Shown here piece by piece: positions 17,384-27,282 of a stretch of DNA of 64,000 bases. The notes beneath the pieces are model-generated. The model was given only the letters and a program-made list of their open reading frames with translations, searched no databases and was not told the DNA's origin. Numbering within the stretch: the stretch's first letter is position 1; each line of letters begins with the position of its first letter. The position numbers and the translations under genes were made by a program. Source of the DNA: JAAYVZ01 sp035384965 (GTDB lineage Bacteria > Acidobacteriota > Thermoanaerobaculia > Thermoanaerobaculales > Thermoanaerobaculaceae); assembly GCA_035384965.1 (NCBI GenBank), contig DAOOJE010000013.1:37329-101328 (forward strand), in the 5' to 3' direction.

Positions 17384-18586
17384 ATGCCCAGCTTTGAATG
17401 GAAGGGACGAGATCGCGCCGGTCGGCCGCAGAGCGGCGTGCTGGTGGCTGACACCAAGGATGCCGCCCTGGCCGTCCTGCGGCGCCAGCAGGTGGTGCCG
17501 ATCACGGTCAAGGAGAAGGGCAAGGAGATCGCCGTCCCCAAGGTGCGCGGCGGCGTGTCCGACAAGGCCCTCGCCGTCTTCACCCGGCAGTTTTCCGTCA
17601 TGATCGACGCCGGCCTGCCGCTCGTGCAGTGCCTGCAGATCCTCGGCGAGCAGCAGGAAAACAAGGCGTTCCAGCGCATCATCCTGCAGGTCCGGGAAGA
17701 CGTGGAGACGGGGTCCTCGCTCGCCAACGCCCTCAAGAAGCACCCACAGGCGTTTTCCGACCTCTACGTGAACATGGTGGCGGCCGGCGAGGCGGGCGGT
17801 ATCCTCGACACCATCCTCCAGCGCCTCGCGACCTACATCGAGAAGGCGGCCCGCCTCAAGGCCCAGGTCAAGGCGGCGATGATTTACCCGGTGACGGTCA
17901 TCGCGATCGCCATCCTCGTCGTGTACGTGATCCTCTGGAAAGTCATCCCGGTCTTCGCGTCGCTGTTCGAGAGCCTGGGCGCCAGCCTGCCGCTGCCGAC
18001 CCGCATCGTCGTCGCGCTCTCGAAGTTCGTGGGGCGCTTCTGGTGGCTCATTGCTCTCGTGCTGGTTGCCGGCATCATTGCCGTGCGCCAGTACTACAAG
18101 ACTCCCCAGGGCAAGTTGGTCATCGACAAGATCTTGCTCAAGACGCCAGTGCTCGGCATGGTGCTGCGCAAGATCGCGGTGGCGCGCTTCTGCCGCACCC
18201 TCGGCACTTTGCTGTCGGCGGGCGTGCCGGTGCTCGAGTCCCTCGAGATCACCGCCAGGACCTCCGGCAACGCGGTCATCGAGCGCGCCATCCTGGAGGT
18301 CCGCAAGCAGGTCGAGGAAGGCAAGACCCTGGCCGAACCCCTCAAGGCCACGAACCAGTTCCCGCCGATGGTGGTGCAGATGATCAGCGTCGGCGAGGCG
18401 ACCGGCGCCATGGACACCATGCTCGCGAAGATCGCCGAGTTCTACGAAGAAGAAGTCGACACGGCGGTGGCGGGCATGATGAAGCTCATCGAGCCGGTCA
18501 TGATCTTCTTCCTCGGCGTGGTGATCGGCGGCATCGTCATCGCGATGTACCTGCCGATGTTCGACCTCATCTCCAAGATCGGATGA
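17384..18586 (+). CDS. pilC: Type IV pilus inner-membrane platform protein PilC
   Basis: 400 residues with the usual opening MPSFEWKGRDRAGRPQSG. Two GspF domains (VFTRQFSVMIDAGLPLVQCL and ARFCRTLGTLLSAGVPVLES) alternate with three membrane helices, the last at LIEPVMIFFLGVVIGGIVIA. PilC is the membrane platform that couples PilB/PilT rotation to pilin insertion or removal. It overlaps pilS by four bases. Confidence 0.95.
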   Translation: MPSFEWKGRDRAGRPQSGVLVADTKDAALAVLRRQQVVPITVKEKGKEIAVPKVRGGVSDKALAVFTRQFSVMIDAGLPLVQCLQILGEQQENKAFQRIILQVREDVETGSSLANALKKHPQAFSDLYVNMVAAGEAGGILDTILQRLATYIEKAARLKAQVKAAMIYPVTVIAIAILVVYVILWKVIPVFASLFESLGASLPLPTRIVVALSKFVGRFWWLIALVLVAGIIAVRQYYKTPQGKLVIDKILLKTPVLGMVLRKIAVARFCRTLGTLLSAGVPVLESLEITARTSGNAVIERAILEVRKQVEEGKTLAEPLKATNQFPPMVVQMISVGEATGAMDTMLAKIAEFYEEEVDTAVAGMMKLIEPVMIFFLGVVIGGIVIAMYLPMFDLISKIG

Positions 18587-20249
18587 GTTCGCCTGCTGGC
18601 TTCCGGGCCGATTCGACGGTCGGCCCGGAGCCGCCCGTCCCGGGCCTCGCGCGTGCGGTCAGGTGGTTGATCGGCATGCGCCTGCTTGCCGTTTCCGGGT
18701 TGCTCGTGGGCGCCCTCCTCGTGCAGGTCTCGAGCGAGGAGATCCTGCCCATCGGTCCCCTGATCCGGGTGGCGGGGCTCGCCTACCTGCTCTCGCTGGT
18801 CTGGATCGTGTTGCTCCTGGTGCGCGTTCCGCCCGGGCTGCACGGGGGGCTCCAGCTCGCCGGGGACCTGGCGGTGGTCACCGCGCTCATCTTCGTGACC
18901 GGTGGACCCAGCTCGCCGTTTTCGTTCCTGTTCATGATCCCGGTCGCCCTCGGCGCGCACCTGTTCGGGCTGCGAGGGGCGCTCACCACGGCCGGTGCGG
19001 CGTTCGTCTCCTACGCCGGGCTCGTCGAGCTGGTCGCCTTTCGCCTCGTCTCGGTCCCGGCTTACGCCCCGCCGGTGCCGGTGGGAGGCAGCACCGGCCT
19101 CGGGCTCCAGCTCGTGGTCACCGGCATCGGCTTCGCGATCGTCGCGATCCTCACCTCGTTTCTCGCCCACTCGGTGCGCCGGGCCGAGCAGCAGCTGCTG
19201 GGCGAGCGCACGGCCAGCGCCCGCTTTCTCGCGCTTTCCGACGACGTCTTGCGCTCGGTCGACTCGGGTGTGCTGGCGGTGGACCTCGACGGCCGGGTCG
19301 TGCTCGGCAACCCCGCGGCCATGCGCATTCTCGGCCGCGACGAGGCGGTCGAGGGGAAGCTCGTCGACCAGCTTCTCGGACTCGAGAACGTTTCGTGGTC
19401 GGAGGTGCTGAAAAAGGTCTCGGCTTCCGGCCCGGTCAAGCTCGAAGGCACGGAAATCGGGCGCCGCGTTCCGGTGGGGTGCACGGTCACGCCCTTGCGC
19501 AGCGGCGAGGGCCGCCTCGTGGGGTTCGTGATCCACTTCCGCGACCTCACCGAGGTGAGGGAGACGACGCGCCGCGAGAGCCTCCGCGAGCGCATGGCGG
19601 CGGTCGGCCAGATGGCGGCCGGCATCGCGCACGAGATTCGCAACCCCCTCGCCTCGATTTCCGGCTCGGCCCAGGTGCTCGGCAAGGTCCCGGGGCTCGG
19701 CGAGAGCGAGCGGCGCCTCTCCCGCATCATCGTCGAGGAGTCGCGCCGCCTGTCCGCGACCATCGAGTCGTTCCTCGCCTACGCCCGCCCGCCGGAGCCG
19801 CAGCCCGGCCCGTGCCAAATCGGGTCGATCCTCGCCGACACCCTCACCCTGTTCGCCAACTCCCCGGAGGTGACGCCGGCGCACCGCATCGAACTCGACA
19901 TCCGGCCGCACCCCGAGCCCGTCCTCGCGGACGAGCGGCAGCTACGGCAAGCGTTCTTCAACCTCGCCCGCAACGCCGTCCAGGCCATGCCGCACGGTGG
20001 TACGATGCGCGTCATCGCCGCTCCCGAGAACGGCGAGTATGTGATCCGCTGGAGCGACGAGGGGATAGGCATGACGGCCTCGCAGATCGACGAGATCTTC
20101 CAGCCTTTCAAGGCCTTCCGCCAGGGAGGAACGGGGCTCGGACTGGCCGTCGTGTACTCGATCGTCAGCGAGCACCGCGGCGACATCAAGGTCGAGAGCG
20201 TCCCCGGCCAGGGCTCGACCTTCACCTTGCGGCTCCCGCTGGGATCGCC

Positions 20250-20253
<4 letters not shown>
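18583..20253 (+). CDS. pilS: Sensor histidine kinase PilS
   Basis: 556 residues. About six N-terminal membrane helices (residues ~25-190) match the PilS topology that senses pilin in the membrane. A PAS domain follows (VLRSVDSGVLAVDLDGRVVL), then HisKA with the phospho-His in AAGIAHEIRNPLASISGSA, N-box FFNLARNAVQAMP and G-boxes DEGIGMT and GGTGLGLAVVYSIV. ATG 18583 overlaps the pilC stop (ATGA). The product phosphorylates PilR, encoded next, to control pilin transcription. Confidence 0.93.
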
Positions 20254-21596
<1,343 letters not shown>

Positions 21597-21599
21597 CGC

Positions 21600-22052
21600 G
21601 TGACGACCGCGCTCGTGGCCCTGCTCCTGTGGCTCGCCCCACCCCCGCACCCCGCCTGCGTGCTCCCCGATGGCGCGACGGTCAAGCTCGAGCTTGCCGT
21701 CACCGACCAGGACCGCGCCCTCGGGCTCATGTTCCGGGATGTCGTGCCGCCCGACACAGGGATGCTTTTCATCTTTTCGGAAGACGGCATCTGGCCGTTC
21801 TGGATGAAGGACACCTTCGTGAGCCTGGACCTCATTTGGCTCGACGCGAGCGGCACGGTCGTGGAGGTCAGGACCGACGTGCCGCCGTGCAGGCTCGACC
21901 CCTGTCCCTCGTACGCGCCGGCGGCCCAGAGTCGCGCCGTGCTCGAGATGGTGGCCGGCTCCGCCGTCCGGCACGGTATCAGGCCCGGCACGACGCTGCG
22001 CTTTTCGGCGGTGCCGGGCTATCCGCTGCCGCCTCCCACCAGGACGAAGTAG
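21600..22052 (+). CDS. DUF192-family exported protein
   Basis: 150 residues with a hydrophobic N-terminus (ALVALLLWLAPPPHPAC), likely a signal peptide or lipobox. The body is a typical DUF192 domain: VKLELAVTDQDRALGLMFRD, GMLFIFSEDGIWPFWMKDTF, LDLIWLDASGTVVEV. Function of the family is not established; members are small beta-rich extracytoplasmic proteins. It begins with GTG three bases after pilR, so it is likely the last gene of the pilus operon. Confidence 0.85.
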   Translation: MTTALVALLLWLAPPPHPACVLPDGATVKLELAVTDQDRALGLMFRDVVPPDTGMLFIFSEDGIWPFWMKDTFVSLDLIWLDASGTVVEVRTDVPPCRLDPCPSYAPAAQSRAVLEMVAGSAVRHGIRPGTTLRFSAVPGYPLPPPTRTK

Positions 22053-22182
22053 CCCTCGGCCAGTCGCCCGCGAATGACGGATCCAGAGCCCCCAGTGCGG
22101 CAAGGGGTGGAGGTGACTGGCCGTTGGCTGCGGGAGGGGAGGTCAGAGGCCTGAATGGCTGGCGACCCGGCGGCCTGTCGGG

Positions 22183-22467
22183 TCAGGACGACGGCTTCGA
22201 CGGAGCGGGCGGCGCCGGCTTGCTCTCGGACGCAGGCTTGGCGGGCTCGCCGGGCGCCGTGGAAGGGGCTTCTCTGTCCTTCCTGCCGGCCCGGGCGTAG
22301 TCGGTGACGTACCAGCCGCTGCCCTTGAACCGGAGCGCCGGGGCCGAGATCACTTTCAGCATCTGGCCGCCGCAGCGTGCGCACTCGGCGGGGGGGGGGT
22401 CCCCGGAACGCTGCAGGACCTCGATCGTTTCACCACAGCTCGAACACCTGTACTCGTACAAAGGCAT
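22183..22467 (-). CDS. FmdB-family zinc ribbon protein
   Basis: 94 residues from ATG 22467, which has GGAGG six bases upstream; an earlier in-frame start at 22488 lacks support. The N-terminal MPLYEYRCSSCG and downstream CARCG form the CxxC...CxxC zinc ribbon of the FmdB/CxxC_CXXC_SSSS family. The C-terminal third is a Pro/Ser/Lys-rich tail. The family is sometimes called regulatory but its biochemical role is unclear. Convergent with the DUF192 gene. Confidence 0.85.
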   Translation of the reverse strand: MPLYEYRCSSCGETIEVLQRSGDPPPAECARCGGQMLKVISAPALRFKGSGWYVTDYARAGRKDREAPSTAPGEPAKPASESKPAPPAPSKPSS

Positions 22468-22515
22468 GAACACCCTCCGTGGAGGCACGCGCGCCCGCTC
22501 TCGACCGTGCCGGGG

Positions 22516-23283
22516 CTAGCCGCCCGACGGCACCTGCACCTTGATGCCGGCCGCGGAGTCCTTTTCCTTGCGGATCAGCCCCAGGCAGTGGAGAGCGTAG
22601 ATGATGCGGGCGTTGAGGCCGGCGCTCAGAGGCCCGCTCTCGCACAGCTCGAACAGCGTCCGGCGGCCGTCCATGAGGCTGAGCAGCTCCTCCTCGCTCC
22701 CCTCGAGCTGGATGCCCTCCAGGTGCTCCGGCACGGGAAGCCTCGAAAAGACCGTGTTCTTGCCGCCGAGCCGGCTGATCAGCCGCTTCGCGTCCGGCAC
22801 GGTCTTGCAGCCGTGGAGGATGGCGCGCGGCGTCGGGATGCGGAGCTTGTAGACCTCGTCCACGCGATCGGCGCCGAGCGTGAACGTCACCAGCCCCTCG
22901 GAGAGCCCGAACAGGCTCCAGACGATGCGCTGAACCTGCTCGAGAACGGCGGTGCGCATCTCGGCCTCGGTGAGCACGCCCATCTGGACCAGGATCTGTC
23001 CGTGCCGCTTGTGGGGGTTGTCGAGGAGCATGAGCGCCGACGCCCGGTACTGCTCCATCGTGATCCGCCCCGCCGCCAGGAGCATGTCGCCAAGCGACTC
23101 GCCGCGGTTGGTCGACGAGGCGAAGATGATGTCACCGTTGAGGATGAAGACCCGCTTGGTGCAGTCGCCGAGCTGCGCCTCGACGACTCCCGGCACCCGA
23201 TAGCGGTGGATCGTCGCCAGCATCTCGGGCAGCGGGGTCTCGGCCAGGTCGCCGACGTAGATGTGCCGCGCCTCACCAACCAC
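22516..23283 (-). CDS. DUF4388 (PATAN-like) domain protein
   Basis: 255 residues. The N-terminus matches DUF4388 (IYVGDLAETPLPEMLATIHR; GVVEAQLGDCTKRVFILNGD; IIFASSTNRGESLGDML), a domain found in signalling proteins that control motility or development in delta-proteobacteria and acidobacteria. The rest is helical, with a winged-helix-like segment near SLMDGRRTLFELCE. There is no DNA-binding or catalytic motif that I recognise. The GTG start at 23283 is seven bases after a -10-like box. Confidence 0.8.
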   Translation of the reverse strand: MVGEARHIYVGDLAETPLPEMLATIHRYRVPGVVEAQLGDCTKRVFILNGDIIFASSTNRGESLGDMLLAAGRITMEQYRASALMLLDNPHKRHGQILVQMGVLTEAEMRTAVLEQVQRIVWSLFGLSEGLVTFTLGADRVDEVYKLRIPTPRAILHGCKTVPDAKRLISRLGGKNTVFSRLPVPEHLEGIQLEGSEEELLSLMDGRRTLFELCESGPLSAGLNARIIYALHCLGLIRKEKDSAAGIKVQVPSGG

Positions 23284-23290
23284 GAGAAGA

Positions 23291-23296
23291 ATGGTA
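23291..23296 (-). promoter_or_regulatory. -10-like box (TACCAT) before the DUF4388 gene, leaderless type
   Basis: On the minus strand TACCAT lies seven bases before GTG 23283 with no Shine-Dalgarno. It is divergent from the tRNA gene. Confidence 0.42.
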
Positions 23297-23339
23297 GCAC
23301 GGCCTCTCCACTCCCGCTCGCGGATGATAGACTGGAGGC

Positions 23340-23438
23340 GGAAGCGCCTGGGGCCTGGTGGCTCTCGCGGTCTTCAAAACCGTTGCGCCGTGCGGCTGCC
23401 GTACGGTGGGTGGGTTCGATTCCCATGCGCTTCCGCCA
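23340..23438 (+). tRNA. selC: tRNA-Sec (selenocysteine, anticodon UCA)
   Basis: 99 bases including encoded CCA. The eight-base acceptor stem GGAAGCGC pairs with GCGCTTCC at the 3' end, longer than in ordinary tRNAs. The anticodon loop CTTCAAA (23372-23378) has TCA at 23374-23376. The variable arm is long and self-complementary (GCCGTGCGG...CCGTACGGT region). The T-loop GTTCGATTCC is canonical. The acceptor and anticodon loop closely resemble Escherichia coli selC. Its presence means the organism decodes some UGA codons as selenocysteine; selA, selB and selD are not in this window. Confidence 0.95.
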
Positions 23439-23699
23439 CTTACAAGCCATCCCCGCCGGCATCCAGAAACACGCGTCTTCCGGTTCCATGCCGGTTCTCT
23501 GCTCACTCGCAGTCCTGGCACCTCCCCTGGCTCCCTCGTTTCCTACTGACGCCCACCCGCGCCCAGGGAGCCCGATTCCCCCGGCGCCGGGCCGCGCCGC
23601 CAGCCCTTACGTCAAAGGCGGTGTGGCCATCGACACCCTGGTCCTCATGGGGCAGGATCCCGGGTTCCTGCGGGTCTGCCCCTTCGCGGTGCCGCGGGG

Positions 23700-25232
23700 C
23701 TACCAGGACGAGCCGAGCTCGCCGACCTCGGCCTCGACCGCATCGAGCACGTCGCAGCGCTCGACGGCCGCCATCATGGCGTTGTGGTCCGGGAAGAGCG
23801 GGCGATCCTCGTCGAGATGCGCCACGACCTTGCGGACCGCGGCCTTGGCGGCGCGCGTCCCAAGGCCAGGTGTGAACTCCCTGAAATCGAGCGCCTGGGC
23901 CGCGGCGATCAGCTCGATCCCCAGCACGCCGTAGGCGTTGGCGAGGATCTGCTTGGTCTTCAGCGCGGCGTTCATGCCCATCGACACGAAGTCCTCCTGG
24001 TCAGCCGCCGCCGGGATCGACTGGCAGCACGACGGCGTCGAGAGGATGCGCTGCTCGACAATGAGCGTGTCGGCGGTGTACTGCGAGAGCATGAGCCCGG
24101 AAAACATGCCGGCGCCCCTGGTGAGGAACTCCGGCAGCCCGACCGAGAGCGCCGGGTTGAGCAGCCGGTTGAGCCGGCGTTCGGAGAGCACCGAGACGGT
24201 CGTGAGCCCGGCGCCGATCATGTCGAGCGGGAGCGACACCGGCGTGCCCTGGAAGTTGGCGCCGGTGAGCACGAGGTTGTCCTCGGCCACGAACACCGGG
24301 TTGTCGGCCACGGCGTTGAGCTCGATCTCGACCTGGGCGCGGGCGTACGCCATGGCGTCGCGCACGGCGCCGATGACTTGCGGCGTGGAGCGCATCGAGT
24401 AGGCGTCCTGCACCTTGGTCTTGAGCTTGCCGGTGACGAGGTCGGAACCGGCGATGACCTTCCGGAGGTTGGCGGCGCAGGTGATGGCGCCCTTGAAGCC
24501 GCGCAACACGTGGAGCTTGTCTTGGTACGGCTTCATGTTGGCGAGCAGCGCCTCGAGCGACATGGCGGCGGCGATCTCCGCCTGCTTCAGCCAGCGCTCG
24601 GCGTCGTAAAGGATCAGGCAGGCGATGCCCGTGATGAGGTTGGAGCCGTTGATGGCAGCGAGGCCGTCACGCGCCTTCAGCCCCGGCACCGGGATCCCGG
24701 CCAGTTCCATCGCTCGCGCCGTCGGCATGCGCTCACCCCGGTAAAACGCCTCGCCTTCGCCCATGAGCGAGAGCGCGAGCTGGCTCATCGGCGAGAGGTC
24801 GCCGCAGGCGCCCACCGAGCCCTTCTCGCACACCACGGGAGTCACGCCCTTGTTGAGGAGGTCGACATAGGTGAGGGTGATCTCGGGGCGACACCCGGAG
24901 TAGCCGCGGGCATGCACGTTGATGCGGGACAGGATCGCCGCCCGCACATGCTCGATCGGACACGGCTGGCCGATCCCGGCCGCGTGGTTGTAAATCAAAT
25001 AGCGCTGAAACTGCTTGACTTGCTCGTCAGAGAGCACCACCTCGGAGAACTCGCCGATGCCGGTGTTGACGCCGTACATGATCTCGTGGGCGTCGACCTT
25101 GCGCTCGAGCATGGCGCGGCAGGTCTTGATGCGCTCCAGGGCCTCGGGTGCCAGCTCGACCTTCTCGCCGAAGCGGGCGACGCGCACGACATCTTCGATC
25201 CGGAGATGGTGTCCATCACAAGTCACGGCCAT
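23700..25232 (-). CDS. hutH: Histidine ammonia-lyase family protein with Ala-Cys-Gly in place of the MIO Ala-Ser-Gly triad
   Basis: 510 residues, normal length for the HAL/PAL family. It deaminates histidine to urocanate if the assignment holds. Conserved elements: YGVNTGIGEFS, NHAAGIGQP (His at the selectivity position, as in histidine lyases), GSVGACGDLSPMSQ where the MIO precursor lies, INGSNLITG and QEDFVSMG. The usual Ser143 is Cys (TGC at 24804-24806), and the usual His of QEDHVSMG is Phe. Cysteine at this position is reported to support MIO formation in an engineered HutH. No other hut genes are nearby. GAGGAG lies six bases before ATG 25232. Confidence 0.85.
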   Translation of the reverse strand: MAVTCDGHHLRIEDVVRVARFGEKVELAPEALERIKTCRAMLERKVDAHEIMYGVNTGIGEFSEVVLSDEQVKQFQRYLIYNHAAGIGQPCPIEHVRAAILSRINVHARGYSGCRPEITLTYVDLLNKGVTPVVCEKGSVGACGDLSPMSQLALSLMGEGEAFYRGERMPTARAMELAGIPVPGLKARDGLAAINGSNLITGIACLILYDAERWLKQAEIAAAMSLEALLANMKPYQDKLHVLRGFKGAITCAANLRKVIAGSDLVTGKLKTKVQDAYSMRSTPQVIGAVRDAMAYARAQVEIELNAVADNPVFVAEDNLVLTGANFQGTPVSLPLDMIGAGLTTVSVLSERRLNRLLNPALSVGLPEFLTRGAGMFSGLMLSQYTADTLIVEQRILSTPSCCQSIPAAADQEDFVSMGMNAALKTKQILANAYGVLGIELIAAAQALDFREFTPGLGTRAAKAAVRKVVAHLDEDRPLFPDHNAMMAAVERCDVLDAVEAEVGELGSSW

Positions 25233-25285
25233 GGGGGTCTCCTCGGGCGCGGGGCCTTGCTCGGCCCCTGACGCGATGTCCGGGC

Positions 25286-25291
25286 ATCATA
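25286..25291 (-). promoter_or_regulatory. -10 box (TATGAT) of hutH
   Basis: TATGAT on the minus strand, close to consensus, about 54 bases before the hutH ATG; the leader includes a strong GAGGAG ribosome-binding site. Confidence 0.5.
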
Positions 25292-25316
25292 CCCCGCTCC
25301 TGCCGCCGCGGGACAC

Positions 25317-26091
25317 CTACCCGGCGGGCTCGAGGAGACCGAAATCCGACTCGTAGCGTTCCGAGAGCGCGAAGAGACCGCTTCCGGCCCGGGGCAGCAC
25401 CTCGAAGATCCCCCAGAACCCCGCCTCGCGGGGGTGGTCGAGCGTCACCTCGCGGCCCGTCGGCCCCCCGTCGATCGCGACCTCGACCAGGCGCGGGCGG
25501 GAGCGTCGGCGTGGCCTGCGCTTGGGCGCACTGTACCGTTTCTCGCTCGCGTGCCTGCGCCAAGCCGCTCGCCACCTCTCTCTCGCCGGCTCCGGCACCC
25601 GGCCGACGCCGTGCTCGACCGGAGCGTCCAACAGGCCGGTCACCTGCCCCGCCCCGATCGCGAATGACGCCGGCACGCCGGCGAAGAACTGCCCCAGCGG
25701 GTCGTCCAGATCCCCAGCCTGCGAGTGGATCCGCGATCGCACCGCGACCTTGACGTTCGAGGCCATCCGCAACGCTTCGAAAGTCTGCCGCGCAAGGATG
25801 AGCCGAACGGCGTTCTCGTGCCTTTTCGTGTCCCCCGCCGGCACGGTGTCCGTGCAGGTCAGCGGCGCCGGGTTCGCCTGCCGCACCAGCAGGTGAAACG
25901 ATGCGTTCGCCATCGTTGCATTGGGGTTGTGCACCCGCACGGTGGCGTCCCACACCGCCGGCGCCACCCCACGCTTCGCTCACCGACGGCGAGAACGCAT
26001 CCGTCCTTGCAGACCCACCCGGCACCGGGATCGTCGCCAGCATCGCGATTCCCATCCCTCGCACCCCGTCGACGATCTGACCGTGCTTCAT
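25317..26091 (-). pseudogene. Frameshifted gene for an unrecognised exported or surface-type protein
   Basis: Reading starts at ATG 26091 (MKHGQIVDGVRGMGIAMLAT) and reaches DAFSPSVSEAW near 25970. The homologous continuation APAVWDATVRVHNPN is in another frame; removing one G from the GGGG run at about 25969 would join them. From there the frame stays open to 25317 and shows a coherent body: VRVHNPNATMANASFHLLVR, VPAGDTKRHENAVRL, SNVKVAVRSRIHSQAG and GQFFAGVPASFAIGAGQ. This resembles acidobacterial repeat proteins of unknown role. The segment near residues 150-190 is unusually Arg-rich, perhaps a second disturbance. It may be a pseudogene, a sequencing error or slippage-controlled. Confidence 0.5.
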
Positions 26092-26376
26092 TCCCGACTC
26101 CTTTCGGTGTTTTCGGGAACGGCCTCGCCCTGCCTCACCTGATCTGCATGACCTGGCCGTGACCCCGCGGTGACCCCGTTCGGGGATCCGTCAACGCGCC
26201 CCGACGGTCGAACGAAAGTCGTCCTCGACCACGACGACGTCCAAGTTCTTTTGGGTGGTGGGGCGGAGGAGGGTGGGAGGCAGCCATACCACGTGGGGGC
26301 GGGAGAGAAGACGCTCGACTGCCAACCGGGAGGGGAACGACGCTCGACTCTCGACCGGCCGGGCGGGGAGCGGTGG

Positions 26377-26407
26377 TTGACGACCCCGGGGGGTCGCAGC
26401 CCACAAT
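26377..26407 (+). promoter_or_regulatory. Probable promoter of the cyanophycin operon with palindrome in the spacer
   Basis: TTGACG at 26377-26382 and CACAAT at 26402-26407 are separated by 19 bases, and the start codon follows eight bases later. The spacer holds the palindrome CGACCCC/GGGGTCG (26381-26396), a possible operator. The rest of the 324-base gap from 26092 shows no gene, only GC-rich sequence with short repeated GCTCGACT words near 26310-26350. Confidence 0.45.
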
Positions 26408-26415
26408 GGGGGCGT

Positions 26416-27282
26416 ATGAGTCCCTCGCGTTCCGGCTCCCGGACCTCCCGCGGTTTCATCGTTCCCATCGGCGGCGCCGAGGACAAGCTGGCGGACCGCA
26501 CGATCCTGCGCCGCTTCGTCGAGCTGGCCGGTGGGCGCGACGCCCGCATCGCCATCGTCCCCACCGCCTCGGAACAACCCGATACCGGTGCCAACTACGA
26601 GAGGATCTTCCGCGACCTCGGCACCTGGTCCGCCCGGTCGCTGCCGATCGAGCAGCGCCTCGACTGCAGCCGCCCCTCGGTGCTCGAGGAGCTGGCCAGC
26701 GCCACCGGGATCTTCCTCACCGGCGGCAATCAGCTTCGCCTCACGACGACGCTCGGCGGCACCGAGGTCGCGCGACTGATCCGCCGCCGCAACGCCGCCG
26801 GGGTGGCGGTGGCCGGCACCTCGGCCGGCGCCTCGTTCATCTCCGAGCACATGATCGCGGGCGGCGACGAGGGAGGCACCCCGCGCGCCGGCATGGTGCG
26901 CCTGGCCGCGGGCCTGGGGCTGACCAACAAGGTCATCATCGACCAGCACTTCCGCCAGCGTGACCGGTTCGGGCGCTTGCTCGCGGCGCTCGCTTACAAC
27001 CCGTTTCCGGTCGGACTCGGCCTCGACGAGGACACAGCCGCGTTCATCGGCCCCGACAACGTGCTCGAGGTCGTGGGGGAGGAGGCGGTGACCGTGGTCG
27101 ACGCGAGCCGACTCACCTTCAGCGCCATGGGGCGGGTGGCCGATGGTGAGCCGGTCTCGATGCTCAACGTCCGCGTCCACGTCCTGGTCGCGGGCGGTCG
27201 TTTCAACCTCGAGACCCGCGAGGCCTTCGCGGAGGACGGGCCGCTGGCGTTCGGAGCCGAGGCGGCCGAGGAGGAACGCTGA
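26416..27282 (+). CDS. cphB: Cyanophycinase
   Basis: 288 residues. Serine peptidase of family S51 that cleaves cyanophycin to beta-Asp-Arg dipeptides. The nucleophile lies in AGTSAGASFIS (Ser in GTSAGA), with FLTGGNQLRLT and DQHFRQRDRFGRL also typical, and GLGLDEDTA near the C-terminus. I chose ATG 26416, which gives the family N-terminus (GFIVPIGGAEDK). It shares one base with cphA (TGATG), so degradation and synthesis of the polymer are co-expressed. Confidence 0.93.
   Translation: MSPSRSGSRTSRGFIVPIGGAEDKLADRTILRRFVELAGGRDARIAIVPTASEQPDTGANYERIFRDLGTWSARSLPIEQRLDCSRPSVLEELASATGIFLTGGNQLRLTTTLGGTEVARLIRRRNAAGVAVAGTSAGASFISEHMIAGGDEGGTPRAGMVRLAAGLGLTNKVIIDQHFRQRDRFGRLLAALAYNPFPVGLGLDEDTAAFIGPDNVLEVVGEEAVTVVDASRLTFSAMGRVADGEPVSMLNVRVHVLVAGGRFNLETREAFAEDGPLAFGAEAAEEER

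Noticed and set aside
22058..22122. GGCCAGTC/GACTGGCC inverted repeat in the convergent DUF192-FmdB gap
   Set aside because: Eight-base arms separated by about 50 bases; too weak to call a terminator.
23439..23699. Open stretch after tRNA-Sec in both strands
   Set aside because: No start with ribosome-binding site, no domain pattern; treated as intergenic.
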